A DNA stretch of 31,556 nt from a virus, in the IMG/VR virus record IMGVR_UViG_3300028025_005515, positions 1-31,556 of that record; one strand, given 5' to 3'. A model generated the notes under the pieces. The model saw only the letters and a list, made by a program, of their open reading frames with translations. It did no database searches and was not told the origin of the DNA. The position numbers and the translations under genes are program-made. The first letter of the stretch is position 1; each line of letters opens with the position of its first letter. Positions 16,630 to 26,218 of this stretch are shown in pieces.

Positions 16630-18463
16630 AATTATCGGTTATTGGTTGAGTAATTATGGTCTGTTCTGTATAATTAGTTCCTTCTGGTATTATTCTAAAA
16701 GTGTAATTATTATAGGGATAATGAACTCCATTTAAAAAAGGAAAGTCATAACCCAATCCGGAAGAATCCACAAACCCATAAGGATACAAATCCCTCCATC
16801 TAAAAGTATTCTGAGATGTTGAGAAGTAAGCGTAATTAGGAACACCAACAATGTTATTAAAATTACCCTCCTCGATGTAATCAGAGAAAACCCTTATTGG
16901 TAAACTATAATGTGGTTTATAATAATATCCTTTTGAATTTTGATTCAAAATAGTATTGTTGTTTATCGAAAAGACGTAAGGATTAAATCTTATTTTGTGG
17001 TATATATCAGTAACAACCCTTTCCCTTTGTTCGAAATTATTCCATTCACAAATTTCTCCATCTAATACATCACCTACTTTTAAAGATTCAACGTAAGTGA
17101 AACCTCTAAATGTTGATGAGTTGAATAACCCTGTATTGTATGTACCTAACGGAAAGTTTGTTTCTGACCTCGGTTCATTATTTGACCACCATGGACTTGG
17201 TGTATCAGTTGAAGGTTCAAGTGGTAAATTGAATTCCCATCCTTGTTTTAAACCATAAAAACCAGTTTGGGGTGGGATTTTTGGAATTCCCATTGTCCAA
17301 CCAAAGTAACCTTTCCAAATAACTGAAAAAAACAACTCAGTTAATGGTCTTCTTTGATTATCTAACAATGTCGATATTTCAATTTTTTTATTAAATGTTA
17401 CTGAGTATGTTTGACCACCTTCTTTTATTGATACTCTTGCTATTCCATCAGGTGTAAATCCACTACTTTCATATTTTTTTACATTCCCAAAAGCATTTTC
17501 TTCAAAACCAGTTTTCACTAATAAACTATCATTAACATCAGTTAAGATTTTATGAGTTCTTACATAATATTCTGAAATTGAATCAGATACATTATTAACA
17601 TTTAAAACTCTTTTTGCAGTACCCTTATTACCAACATTGAATGTGTTGCCAGTATAACCATAGTTTATTAGGTTGAAGATAAACACCTCCGACCCATAAG
17701 TGTAATCTCCCAAGCTATATACTTGAAACAATGTGTTTCCATCATAAGTAAAATTGGAACTTAGTTGAACATATTCACCAACATTTAATCCATGTTTTAT
17801 CGGACATCTAAATCTCAAAACATTTCTACCATTAAAAGTACCATTAGTCACAACAAATGGAATTCCATCACTAACTGTCCAATTTACAGTTTCATAATAA
17901 GGATTGTTTGTATCAGGAATTAAAAATTTTGCAGTATGAGTTTTCGTATAGTCATTGTCATAACCATATGTTACGAAAAAATTCCAATTGTAGGTTGTTG
18001 CACTTTTAGATACAAAATTAACGTGAACTGATGGTGGTGTTGTATTTCCAGAAGGAATGGTATAACCCGATACATTATAATCATTACGTATAAAATCGAA
18101 TTCATTATATAATGGAAATCCACCCCAAGGTAAAGGTGAGTTACCACTTAAGTTTGCACATCTATCAGTAATAACTGATTCGGCATTCGTATAGTACAAA
18201 TTTCTTTCAAATGGTGTATATCTAGTTGTTCCAGTATAAGCATTTTTAAAAACTAACTGAAATTTACAAGAAGGTCTTATTGAGTTTGAATTTTCACGTT
18301 CGTCCTGAAAAACTTGTTGTAAGTTAATATCAGCCGTTCTATCATACTCAATCAATTCTCTTTGAGTACTTTTAAATGGTACTTGTAGAGATAAGTCAGT
18401 ATCAGGTGATGACTTGTACCTTAAAGACCCCAAAACAATTCTTGTATAGTTAATATTTCCCAT
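16622..18463 (-). CDS. Large baseplate-cluster protein of unknown function (613 residues)
   Basis: The gene begins one base after the upstream stop. The N-terminus (NYTRIVLGSLRYKSSPDTDL) is followed by a polar stretch and then mainly beta structure rich in Tyr, Asn, Phe and Gly. An internal segment at about residues 215-290 (NVLRFRCPIKHGLNVGEYVQL, with GHGL-like turns) recalls small beta-barrel modules seen in phage tail proteins, but I cannot name the family. The C-terminal half contains an IFSVIWKGYFGW-type hydrophobic strand region (about 372-385) that is too short and polar for a membrane helix. There are no catalytic motifs. Its place directly after the 1765-residue gene suggests that they assemble together. 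Confidence 0.55.
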   Translation of the reverse strand: MGNINYTRIVLGSLRYKSSPDTDLSLQVPFKSTQRELIEYDRTADINLQQVFQDERENSNSIRPSCKFQLVFKNAYTGTTRYTPFERNLYYTNAESVITDRCANLSGNSPLPWGGFPLYNEFDFIRNDYNVSGYTIPSGNTTPPSVHVNFVSKSATTYNWNFFVTYGYDNDYTKTHTAKFLIPDTNNPYYETVNWTVSDGIPFVVTNGTFNGRNVLRFRCPIKHGLNVGEYVQLSSNFTYDGNTLFQVYSLGDYTYGSEVFIFNLINYGYTGNTFNVGNKGTAKRVLNVNNVSDSISEYYVRTHKILTDVNDSLLVKTGFEENAFGNVKKYESSGFTPDGIARVSIKEGGQTYSVTFNKKIEISTLLDNQRRPLTELFFSVIWKGYFGWTMGIPKIPPQTGFYGLKQGWEFNLPLEPSTDTPSPWWSNNEPRSETNFPLGTYNTGLFNSSTFRGFTYVESLKVGDVLDGEICEWNNFEQRERVVTDIYHKIRFNPYVFSINNNTILNQNSKGYYYKPHYSLPIRVFSDYIEEGNFNNIVGVPNYAYFSTSQNTFRWRDLYPYGFVDSSGLGYDFPFLNGVHYPYNNYTFRIIPEGTNYTEQTIITQPITDNCE

Positions 18464-18464
18464 T

Positions 18465-21400
18465 TTAATCAGTTATTGTATCAAATTTTAACCATTTTTT
18501 ACTGAATCTGTCAAAAGAGGTTTTACCCTTTTTTAACCCAAAATAAAAATGGAAAGGAGCTCCAACCGTGATAGTGTTTTCATCAGGATTATTATGTGTC
18601 CATAAGTTTCTATTTCCACTTTCATCACCACTAATAGGATCTGTTGCAAAAATGTAACCAAGACCACCATTTGTATTATATCTAAAATATCTAGAGTTAG
18701 CATTTAATCTATCCATAGATTGGTATTTTGAACTAAAAAATGTATCATTTGTATTGATTGGACTTGTGTACCAATTATTACCTTGAGAACCAAATATACT
18801 CTCGGCATTACCTCCATTGAAATTAGGTTTTATTTCCCATTGATAAAAAGGAACTTCTTGTGAAAATACTGGAATATTTGAAAAAGCACAAATAGAACCT
18901 AAATTCGCATTACTATTGATTATGTTTCTCTTTGGTGCGATAAAATCTCTTATTTGGGTATTACTCGACCAAAAAATCCCCATCACAACATCATCAGCTG
19001 TTCGACTATTAATAAAAATAGGGTCTTGTCCATTTGGGTCAGTCGGATAATTTATTGGTTCAAATGTTGATATCCCCAATTCAGAACTTATAGATATCAT
19101 TTGTGCATAGTCAGCATCCACTAAATTTTTAAAAGCATCTCTGTCATTTAAGAAAAATCTGAACACAGTACCACCAGCTGAACTTAATAGAATACCTATA
19201 AAACTTAGATTTGTTAATCTACTTATTATCAACAAATTTAATATTTCACTTACATCGGTATAGGATGAATCAATAAGTCGATTAGCTACATACCCATCAA
19301 ATTCATCTGAAAATACAAGTTCTTGTAGATATTGTGACCTAGGTCCTAAGTCCATCATAGTGGTCGGAAATTTTAAATTTCTATCATTACCACCAAAAGG
19401 GATTCCAATAAAAGTACTTGGTGGTGCGCCAATAAACCCTTCAGTTGTTCCTGTCATATATGGACTACTTCTGTAGTAGAAATTGTTAGTTGGGTGGAGA
19501 TATAGTGTCCTCCTACAATAAACACTTGAGGGTCTATTATTCGCGTCAAATATTCTGTCATTTTTAAAGGCAAAGGCATACAATGAACCATTAATCCAAT
19601 TGTTCACAAACAAATGTGACCAAACGTTTCTACACGCACCAAAATTGACCAGTAATCTAGATGTCCATTCATTTACAATTAACAAGTCAGCCGGTAATGA
19701 TAAAATAACTGCAGAAATTAATTTATAACACCCCTTTTCCATAATTTTAGCTCCAGTTACACCATTCGTGTAACATATATTACCATCAGGTCTAATTGCT
19801 ATTTCATCGTTATTGGGGTAGTAACAAAAAAGTGGTACAGAACCCTCACAAGTAAACGATTCAAATACAGGATTTCCGATAGTTTCATCTTCTAATAATG
19901 CAAAAGCATTTCCATCACCACCACCCCCAATAGAAGACGCAGTACCAGTAGTACCTTGAGCTACACCATCATCAGTATATGTGTAAATACTGAACTTCAA
20001 GTTGTTTTGTAAAGTAAAACTATTTCCCTGAACATCAGTCACTGTTGTTGATGTTGGTAATCTATCTGAACGCATTACAATTTTACTTGCATTTGTTGGT
20101 GTTGTTGCTTCAATAAAATTATAGGTATTCGTGTATCTTGGTGAAAAATACCAACCATCAGCAACAAACACAGGAGGATTCGGAATACTAATCGCTGATT
20201 TTTTTTGTCCCATTAAAGAACCACCATCCACAATTTCATTTATGAAGTAACCTCGATTATCCGTGTTGTAATTATTAGGTCGAGGTCCGAAATAATCTTT
20301 AACACAATTTGACGTAACATTGAAAATGGATGGCACACCTCCCGCAAGGGTTGTATCAATTTTAGAGTCAAATTCCACGGTAAAGCCATAGTACATATCG
20401 TTATTATATGGTAACACTTGAAATCCAGCTGTTGATGTAGTTGTCGTGGATGGATTCAATAAAACTCTTAAAACACCATTATTATTGTACCCAATTGGTG
20501 TAGTAGTATATCTTCTTATACTAACGTCATTCGGAGCATCAGTAGGTTTAAATGAATTATTAAAACTTGTTCCTAATTGTGAACTATCCAATGCTGAATA
20601 ATAACTAGGTAAATCAGAACTAAAACCACTAAACTTAGCTAAGCCAGTTGTTGACAAACGAAAGTGGTAAGAGTCATAATACAATGGAATACCAGTTATT
20701 GTATCAATAGTTGTTAAAATATTGACCGATGTGCCAGTTAGTCCAAAGTTATGTCTTACAGCCCTTAAACCATTCACATTCGATGTATTACTTGATGGTT
20801 GAATTGGTATGTTCAATTTATAATTACCAGTTACAACCCTATGTCCCCAACTATTAGTAGGGAATCCAAATAATCTACTTAAATCGAACTGACAAGTTTG
20901 TCTTGTTGAATTGGGGTCAACACCTCTTACTAAAAAAATCAAAACTTGTTCCTCATGTTTCTTATAAAGAGACATTGGGTTATAAACTCTACCAGGTGGA
21001 TAACTCGGATGTGGTGGTGATGGTGCATAGTATGAGAAAGTTAGATTTTCACTAACCTCACGTAAAACAATATCATTATTTAAGAATCGATTGTTCAAAG
21101 ATAAAATATCGTATTGACACTGAGCTGAAAACGTATTATAAGTCATTGCAGTAACAACTTGAAAATACTCAATATCCATAGGAAATTTATGGAAAAAAGT
21201 ATCATCTGATTGTGATAGAAAATAACTAACTTGTAAAGGAGTTGATGAAGTACCATCAGGATTGGCATATCTTACAATCACAGGTGTTGATGGTGAGTTA
21301 TTGAATGTTTCTCCAGTCACACCTGCTGTACCAAATTGGTTTAAATCAACAAAACCATTAATATTAATGTCTTTTGATAATGTAGGGTCTTGGAATGATA

Positions 21401-23762
21401 TAATTTGACCTACAGTGAAATTGGATAGTGATCCCTCTCTACAAGAAACCACCAACATATTATCGAGATGGGACTTAGTATTTGGGTCATTAAGTGGTGT
21501 ATTAAAAGTTACTTTAATTCTATTTACACCACCACCAGGGTTGTTCGGACTGTCATTAAAATATTTGGCTTTAACGTTGAACAAATTAATTCTTTCAGCC
21601 AAAGTTATATTATTAGTAAACAAAACTTTAGGGCAAGGATCAGCATTACCATCCTCACCATTTCCACAAACGTTTTGACCACAAACATCAGTATCTGTTC
21701 CAAAAGAAGAAAATTGAGGTACTCTCGCTTTACCAGATGGTGAATCATTAGTATATGGTCCACCTGCCATCAATGATTGTATAGCACTTCTAAATTGTAC
21801 GTCAACATCGGTAACATCATATTGAGTTGGTAGCATATAAGTGGATATCAAACTATTTCCTCCCACTTCGGCTGTTGAAGCGGCATAACCAGATGTCAAA
21901 GAGTTGTTTGCTGGTGTGTCAGATATCTCACCACCAGGTGAACAAGAACACAACTCACAACTTGGATAAACCAATAATGGTAAATTAATATTTTGAATTT
22001 TTTGATATAATGTTGCAATGTCTCTTGCAATTTGGGCGATTTCTCCAGGGTCAATACAATCAACGGGATCCAAGCTTGCACCCAACCAATTGGCAAATGC
22101 AACTATACCTGCTATAAGATAACAAATAGGTAAAATTACTAGTAAAATAAGTGAAACGATAATTGCAAAAATAAAACCCAACAACATAACTAAAAAAGCA
22201 ACAATATGTATTATTGGAACTAAACCAAATAATATTGGTTTGAAAATAAACATTGCAATAAGTGTTAATAGATATAGTAAATCGAACCTATAATTTGCAT
22301 CGTTATTAGGGAACTTTACATTATCACTTTCACAAGATTCATCCAAATTGTTTTTAATTCCAATAAACTCGTTGGGTAAAAATCCTCTTCTATACTGATC
22401 AATTAATTGTGAAACGGTATATACTTTATTAAATGACATAAAATAAAAAGTATCCTCACAATTAATTGCCGCTTGTGGGTCTACATAGTCGTTCCAATCT
22501 AAACTAAATGAATATGATTTGACTGCGTTCTCAAAAGATGTTGTTGATATTGGATTTACCAAAGGGTCATTATCGAAATTCTCCCATCCATACTCTCGTA
22601 TATTTGGTACCAAAAAATAACCCCTTTTAATATCCTCAGATAAAGTTGGGGATTGATTCCATTTAACTTTAAATCTATATTTACCACGTGTTGGAATACC
22701 AACTTTGGGGTCATCTGAGATTACCCTTTCACCAAATTCATTAGTTGTAACATAATCCAAATTCATTGGTACGTCAACTAACCAAGCTCCATTATCATCA
22801 ATGACTTGACCACCTGAATCTAACGCAAAGGTTTCAAGTACAGGTCTTCCTGTATCGTCATTGAATATTGTTTGTCTTATTGCCAAAATTTCACCAGGAC
22901 CGGCAACTAAATTACATAAATCACCACTTCTTAATTTAGGTCTACAACGTTGAGTTTGATATTGGTCATTTCCATTTGAAAAAATACTCCCCATAAAAAT
23001 TGCAGTCGGGGTTATTAAAACGTTCGCTTCTGACGTAATATCAAAGTCAGTTCTTGTTATACCAATTGTACACACTTCAGGTTGTCCCCATAGTGGTTCA
23101 ACATTAATTGTCCGATTAAGTGAAATAATTTGTGGTAAGGTATTTAAATCCGTAGAACTTCTGAACTCAGTACCCGCAACTTGTGTTTCTGTAGCAACTC
23201 CTAAACGTATCAAATCTTGTGGTGATAATGAGAATTCCCCAATATCTGATAAATCGATATCAACGTGAATTGTTTGTGTTCCAAGAGGAACACCAAAAAT
23301 CATAAAGTCACCACTATCATTTGTTTTGGTTGTGAATTTATAATATTTGTCATAAACCTCAATTACATTAGGGTCTGTTAATACATCTATTCTGTCAGGA
23401 AAAGAACCTGTTGGATTATGTCCACTATGAGAACGGACATATGGTAGTAAATTGTAACGATAACCATCTACATTTGTATCTGTCAGAGATTCATAAGGAT
23501 ATAATTCAGAAATTATCGGGTTACTTTGGTCTTCGTTACTTAATGGTATAAAAATTGATACCTTACAATTAGGTAGACCAAAACCTGAGTTAGCAGTAAT
23601 TCTACCAGCAACAACACCATAATCCGAACATAATCTTGTGTAAATTTGACTTTGTAAAATTTTGAGCGAAAGTATTTCTAAGTACTCGAAATCTTGTTCC
23701 AATAACACATTTACATACTTATCTTTACCAAGTTCGGTTCTTATTCTATATGAGTTAGACAT
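18465..23762 (-). CDS. Giant baseplate-cluster protein with internal membrane-like segment (1765 residues)
   Basis: This is the largest gene in the window. The N-terminal part has a beta-sandwich region, VVAGRITANSGFGLPNCKVSIF (about 50-71), followed later by TNDSGDFMIFGVPLGTQTIHVD. Both resemble carboxypeptidase-regulatory-like (transthyretin-type) domains seen in phage and bacterial surface proteins. Residues 493-561 form an unbroken hydrophobic block that could make about three membrane helices. A Cys-rich motif follows (CELCSC, about 602-607), then a long beta-rich C-terminal region of about 1150 residues, with another Cys pair (CGQNVCGNGEDG). No nuclease, lysozyme or peptidase motif was recognised. 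Position directly after gp6 implies a baseplate or central tail role. The hydrophobic block is unusual for such a part and might act on the host membrane on infection (inference). The first ATG is preceded by a 74-base gap with an AT palindrome. Confidence 0.6.
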   Translation of the reverse strand: MSNSYRIRTELGKDKYVNVLLEQDFEYLEILSLKILQSQIYTRLCSDYGVVAGRITANSGFGLPNCKVSIFIPLSNEDQSNPIISELYPYESLTDTNVDGYRYNLLPYVRSHSGHNPTGSFPDRIDVLTDPNVIEVYDKYYKFTTKTNDSGDFMIFGVPLGTQTIHVDIDLSDIGEFSLSPQDLIRLGVATETQVAGTEFRSSTDLNTLPQIISLNRTINVEPLWGQPEVCTIGITRTDFDITSEANVLITPTAIFMGSIFSNGNDQYQTQRCRPKLRSGDLCNLVAGPGEILAIRQTIFNDDTGRPVLETFALDSGGQVIDDNGAWLVDVPMNLDYVTTNEFGERVISDDPKVGIPTRGKYRFKVKWNQSPTLSEDIKRGYFLVPNIREYGWENFDNDPLVNPISTTSFENAVKSYSFSLDWNDYVDPQAAINCEDTFYFMSFNKVYTVSQLIDQYRRGFLPNEFIGIKNNLDESCESDNVKFPNNDANYRFDLLYLLTLIAMFIFKPILFGLVPIIHIVAFLVMLLGFIFAIIVSLILLVILPICYLIAGIVAFANWLGASLDPVDCIDPGEIAQIARDIATLYQKIQNINLPLLVYPSCELCSCSPGGEISDTPANNSLTSGYAASTAEVGGNSLISTYMLPTQYDVTDVDVQFRSAIQSLMAGGPYTNDSPSGKARVPQFSSFGTDTDVCGQNVCGNGEDGNADPCPKVLFTNNITLAERINLFNVKAKYFNDSPNNPGGGVNRIKVTFNTPLNDPNTKSHLDNMLVVSCREGSLSNFTVGQIISFQDPTLSKDININGFVDLNQFGTAGVTGETFNNSPSTPVIVRYANPDGTSSTPLQVSYFLSQSDDTFFHKFPMDIEYFQVVTAMTYNTFSAQCQYDILSLNNRFLNNDIVLREVSENLTFSYYAPSPPHPSYPPGRVYNPMSLYKKHEEQVLIFLVRGVDPNSTRQTCQFDLSRLFGFPTNSWGHRVVTGNYKLNIPIQPSSNTSNVNGLRAVRHNFGLTGTSVNILTTIDTITGIPLYYDSYHFRLSTTGLAKFSGFSSDLPSYYSALDSSQLGTSFNNSFKPTDAPNDVSIRRYTTTPIGYNNNGVLRVLLNPSTTTTSTAGFQVLPYNNDMYYGFTVEFDSKIDTTLAGGVPSIFNVTSNCVKDYFGPRPNNYNTDNRGYFINEIVDGGSLMGQKKSAISIPNPPVFVADGWYFSPRYTNTYNFIEATTPTNASKIVMRSDRLPTSTTVTDVQGNSFTLQNNLKFSIYTYTDDGVAQGTTGTASSIGGGGDGNAFALLEDETIGNPVFESFTCEGSVPLFCYYPNNDEIAIRPDGNICYTNGVTGAKIMEKGCYKLISAVILSLPADLLIVNEWTSRLLVNFGACRNVWSHLFVNNWINGSLYAFAFKNDRIFDANNRPSSVYCRRTLYLHPTNNFYYRSSPYMTGTTEGFIGAPPSTFIGIPFGGNDRNLKFPTTMMDLGPRSQYLQELVFSDEFDGYVANRLIDSSYTDVSEILNLLIISRLTNLSFIGILLSSAGGTVFRFFLNDRDAFKNLVDADYAQMISISSELGISTFEPINYPTDPNGQDPIFINSRTADDVVMGIFWSSNTQIRDFIAPKRNIINSNANLGSICAFSNIPVFSQEVPFYQWEIKPNFNGGNAESIFGSQGNNWYTSPINTNDTFFSSKYQSMDRLNANSRYFRYNTNGGLGYIFATDPISGDESGNRNLWTHNNPDENTITVGAPFHFYFGLKKGKTSFDRFSKKWLKFDTITD
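22080..22286 (-). other. Hydrophobic block, about three predicted membrane helices
   Basis: The block codes for residues 493-561 of the 1765-residue protein. It is made of Leu, Ile, Phe, Val and Ala with no acidic residue and a single Lys near residue 508. Pro515 and Pro545 break it into helix-sized pieces. It ends at GIVAFANWLG before a polar stretch (DPVDCIDPGE). Confidence 0.75.
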
Positions 23763-23836
23763 TAATTATCTTTTAAAAATAAATAGTTTATTTATCCATT
23801 TCAAAAAGATAAACCATCACAATTCAAAATAAATCT
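23763..23836 (-). promoter_or_regulatory. Intergenic gap with AT palindrome and TATTTAT motif
   Basis: This 74-base gap separates gp6 from the giant gene. A perfect 7-bp inverted repeat (AAATAAA, loop TAG, TTTATTT on the plus strand, 23777-23793) lies 14 bases upstream of the ATG. TATTTAT in the sense orientation is at 23785-23779, and GATAAATAA just beyond it resembles a T4-type late box. This is the best place for an internal promoter driving the giant gene. Confidence 0.35.
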
Positions 23837-25675
23837 TTAGGAGAAATTGACCGTACTTAAATTCTTCACTCTAACGTTAATATCTCTATTTGGATATCTA
23901 ACTTGATAGGTTTGACTTGGTTCTGCAAAGATTGTGTCATCAATCAACTCAATTTGTTTTGTTTCTGAATCGACATATCTTTGAGAAGTTTGAGACGAAG
24001 AATATTCACCACCAACTTTATTGAAAATTGAAATGCTTGAAACTGTAATAACACCATTTTGTGATTGTAACAATCTTCTCAACTCTGAAACATTTACATT
24101 TTCACCCAAATTTCTATTTGTTGGTGCCATAAAGTTAGTTACAGTATCAACAATTTGTGTAATTACAGCACCTTGGTTTTGACTATTATCCAATACAACA
24201 TCAATGTTATATGCTAAGTCAATTACATTGGCAGTTTCTACTGATATATAATCATTTATCATTCGATAGTTTGATAAGTAATTTGCTACATTGTTTTTGA
24301 GTGTGTTTGATACAACTTCAGTCAATCGTCCTGATTCATCATAGGACAACATTTTAATTTTGATTTTGTTGTTTTCTTCCGTGATAGTCACTTTTGCTGG
24401 TGCACCAAATTGTGATGGCATCGTTCTAATAATTGATTCGTAATCATTTATTGTAACGGCACGATATTGAGCTGAGAAATTAAATGCTACTAAATTTCTT
24501 ACTTCTTCAGTAGTTGGTGCTTGTGCTCCACCAATTGCCGCAGTAATATTAGTACATGCTAAAGAGTTTATAACACTTGTATTTACGGATACAGAAGGAC
24601 CATTAACGTTAAAATTAATTGTACCGATTTGATTTATTACATTTACACCTAAATTACTACCAGTTCCACCACCTATTCTATACTGAACAAATAATGTGGA
24701 ATTAGCTTTTAAGGTACTACCTAAAGAAAAATTGTTTGAGTACTTATACAAATTAAGTTCGAATCCATTTCTTGCAAATTCTCTCAGTTGTTCATCAGCA
24801 GATTGACTACCACCACCAAATGTTAATTTACAGAAACCTTCAGGTGTAAATTCACTAATGAATTTTGTATTAGTTTGGATGTATTTACCAACCTTAATAC
24901 CAGGATTATCTGAAACTTTTGTTGGGTCTTCAATGAACACTCTATCTTCTACCAATGCTTTAACTTCATACCATCTATTGTCAGTACCTAAAAATTCTTC
25001 AACTGATGGTACGTTAGCATATTGTGTACCATCTTTTAATAAAACACTTGTTATCCCCAAAACATTTCTTTCAGGTAAAAACAATTCAAAAAATGGTCTT
25101 ATATCATTTGGAGTTACAACTCGTTTAAAAACTTTAGTAGTACCGTTAACAACAGTTTCTCTTTTTACAATAGTATAATTTAATAATCTGTTGTTTGAGT
25201 CAAAGTTAGGTATTTTTAATCTATTGGGTACGCCATCAGCACTTGTTGGTGAAGCAAAATCAATATCAGTTATAGTTTCAAATACTTGACCAGCACCATT
25301 TACTTGTGATCCTCTCCTTAATATGCCACAATATCTTAAATCTTCAGCATCACCATAAACTGGTACAACTATTGAAAAGTCAACTAACGCAACTGATGGT
25401 CTTTGACCTGGTACTTTAAGACCATAAGTTCTTGCAATGTTAAAAACTGAAGAACGTTGTTGAGCATATTGTAAAACTGTTTCTTGGATACTTCTATCAA
25501 TATTGTATTGAAGATTATCTGAAACAGCAGCATTTAAGTCCAACAAAGCAGAAAATACTGAAGCATCATTGAAATTATCAATTAAGTCAGGATAATAAGT
25601 TCGAGTAAAATTAATTAACTCCGTTCTTATTGATTGGAAATCTCTTGTTGTATATGATATTTTCTTGTTGGCCAT
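23837..25675 (-). CDS. gp6: Baseplate wedge protein gp6-like (baseplate J family)
   Basis: The protein has 612 residues (T4 gp6 has about 660). The N-terminus, SYTTRDFQSIRTELINFTRTYYPDLIDNFNDASVFSALLDLNAAV (in pieces: YTTRDFQSIR, YYPDLIDNF, LLDLNA), then IDRSIQETVLQYAQQRSSVFNIARTYG, is the familiar gp6/baseplate J opening. Central residues include the GGGTGSNLGVNVI turn, and the region around NDYESIIRTMPSQFGAPAKVTI is the typical second domain. In T4, two gp6 copies join gp7 in the wedge and form the inner baseplate ring that controls sheath contraction. It starts five bases after gp25, a classic neighbour in contractile-tail clusters. The assignment is firm. There is no Shine-Dalgarno site before the ATG. 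Confidence 0.92.
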   Translation of the reverse strand: MANKKISYTTRDFQSIRTELINFTRTYYPDLIDNFNDASVFSALLDLNAAVSDNLQYNIDRSIQETVLQYAQQRSSVFNIARTYGLKVPGQRPSVALVDFSIVVPVYGDAEDLRYCGILRRGSQVNGAGQVFETITDIDFASPTSADGVPNRLKIPNFDSNNRLLNYTIVKRETVVNGTTKVFKRVVTPNDIRPFFELFLPERNVLGITSVLLKDGTQYANVPSVEEFLGTDNRWYEVKALVEDRVFIEDPTKVSDNPGIKVGKYIQTNTKFISEFTPEGFCKLTFGGGSQSADEQLREFARNGFELNLYKYSNNFSLGSTLKANSTLFVQYRIGGGTGSNLGVNVINQIGTINFNVNGPSVSVNTSVINSLACTNITAAIGGAQAPTTEEVRNLVAFNFSAQYRAVTINDYESIIRTMPSQFGAPAKVTITEENNKIKIKMLSYDESGRLTEVVSNTLKNNVANYLSNYRMINDYISVETANVIDLAYNIDVVLDNSQNQGAVITQIVDTVTNFMAPTNRNLGENVNVSELRRLLQSQNGVITVSSISIFNKVGGEYSSSQTSQRYVDSETKQIELIDDTIFAEPSQTYQVRYPNRDINVRVKNLSTVNFS

Positions 25676-25680
25676 AGTTG

Positions 25681-26139
25681 TTATATATTAATAATCACAA
25701 AATCACTACTATTAAATGCAGTATCTGTTATTATGTAGTCAATTTTTATTTTTGCTGTGTGTTCTAATTGTCCAATATTTGGTACTTTGAATTCCCTTTG
25801 ATTGTCTTCATTCACATAATACCCTTTGTCCTCATCACCCTCTGAACCTGGTGTTATTGTTATTTTTGTTATAGTTATACCAGGTATATATTCACCCACT
25901 GAATCTCTTATTTCAGATTCTAAATCTGAAAATGTCGGACCATCTAATGGTTCGAATAAGTATTCATATAATCTTGTACCAAAATCAGGTAAATAATATC
26001 TCGTACCTTTTCTTGTTAAAAGTAGATGTACAAGGTTACTTCTGATTTCATCATCAGTAGTTTGTGACAAACTTAAATAGTTTCCCTCGTATGAATCCCT
26101 GAATGGGAAATTTATTCCATAAGTTATTCCATTAGCCAT
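25681..26139 (-). CDS. gp25: Baseplate wedge protein gp25-like
   Basis: The protein has 152 residues (T4 gp25 has 132). The core motif is present: RSNLVHLLLTRKGTRYYLPDFGTRLYEYLFEP (in pieces: NLVHLLLTRKGTR, PDFGTRLYEYLFEP), the hallmark of the gp25/GpW lysozyme-like family found in contractile tails and type VI secretion (TssE). The family name refers to fold similarity only; T4 gp25 is a structural protein. In T4 it links the wedge core to the sheath and acts with gp6 and gp53. About 20 extra residues with Glu and Asp (GSEGDEDKGYYVNEDNQRE) form a polar insertion near the C-terminal third. It is the first gene of the structural operon on this strand. The start is the first ATG after a terminator-containing gap. 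Confidence 0.92.
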   Translation of the reverse strand: MANGITYGINFPFRDSYEGNYLSLSQTTDDEIRSNLVHLLLTRKGTRYYLPDFGTRLYEYLFEPLDGPTFSDLESEIRDSVGEYIPGITITKITITPGSEGDEDKGYYVNEDNQREFKVPNIGQLEHTAKIKIDYIITDTAFNSSDFVIINI

Positions 26140-26178
26140 AACAATAAATATAATACCCTACATATTTCAATAAATACC
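26140..26178 (-). promoter_or_regulatory. Upstream region of gp25 with two TATTTAT motifs
   Basis: Sense TATTTAT copies lie at 26150-26144, four bases before the ATG, and at 26176-26170, 30 bases before it. Because the terminator ends the upstream operon, the structural operon needs its own promoter here. The distal copy is at a suitable distance for a -10-like element. Confidence 0.4.
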
Positions 26179-26182
26179 ATAA

Positions 26183-26212
26183 AACAAAAAATCACGACAT
26201 TTGTCGTGATTT
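26183..26212 (-). terminator. Intrinsic terminator after nrdA
   Basis: On the minus strand, just after the nrdA stop, the sequence ATCACGAC, loop AAAT, GTCGTGAT forms an 8-bp perfect stem (plus-strand arms 26191-26198 and 26203-26210). It is followed by TTTTTTGTTTT. This is a textbook rho-independent terminator. It separates the replication/nucleotide operon from the structural operon on the same strand. The hairpin would also form on plus-strand RNA, but the T tail is far better on the minus strand. Confidence 0.88.
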
Positions 26213-26218
26213 CTTTAT

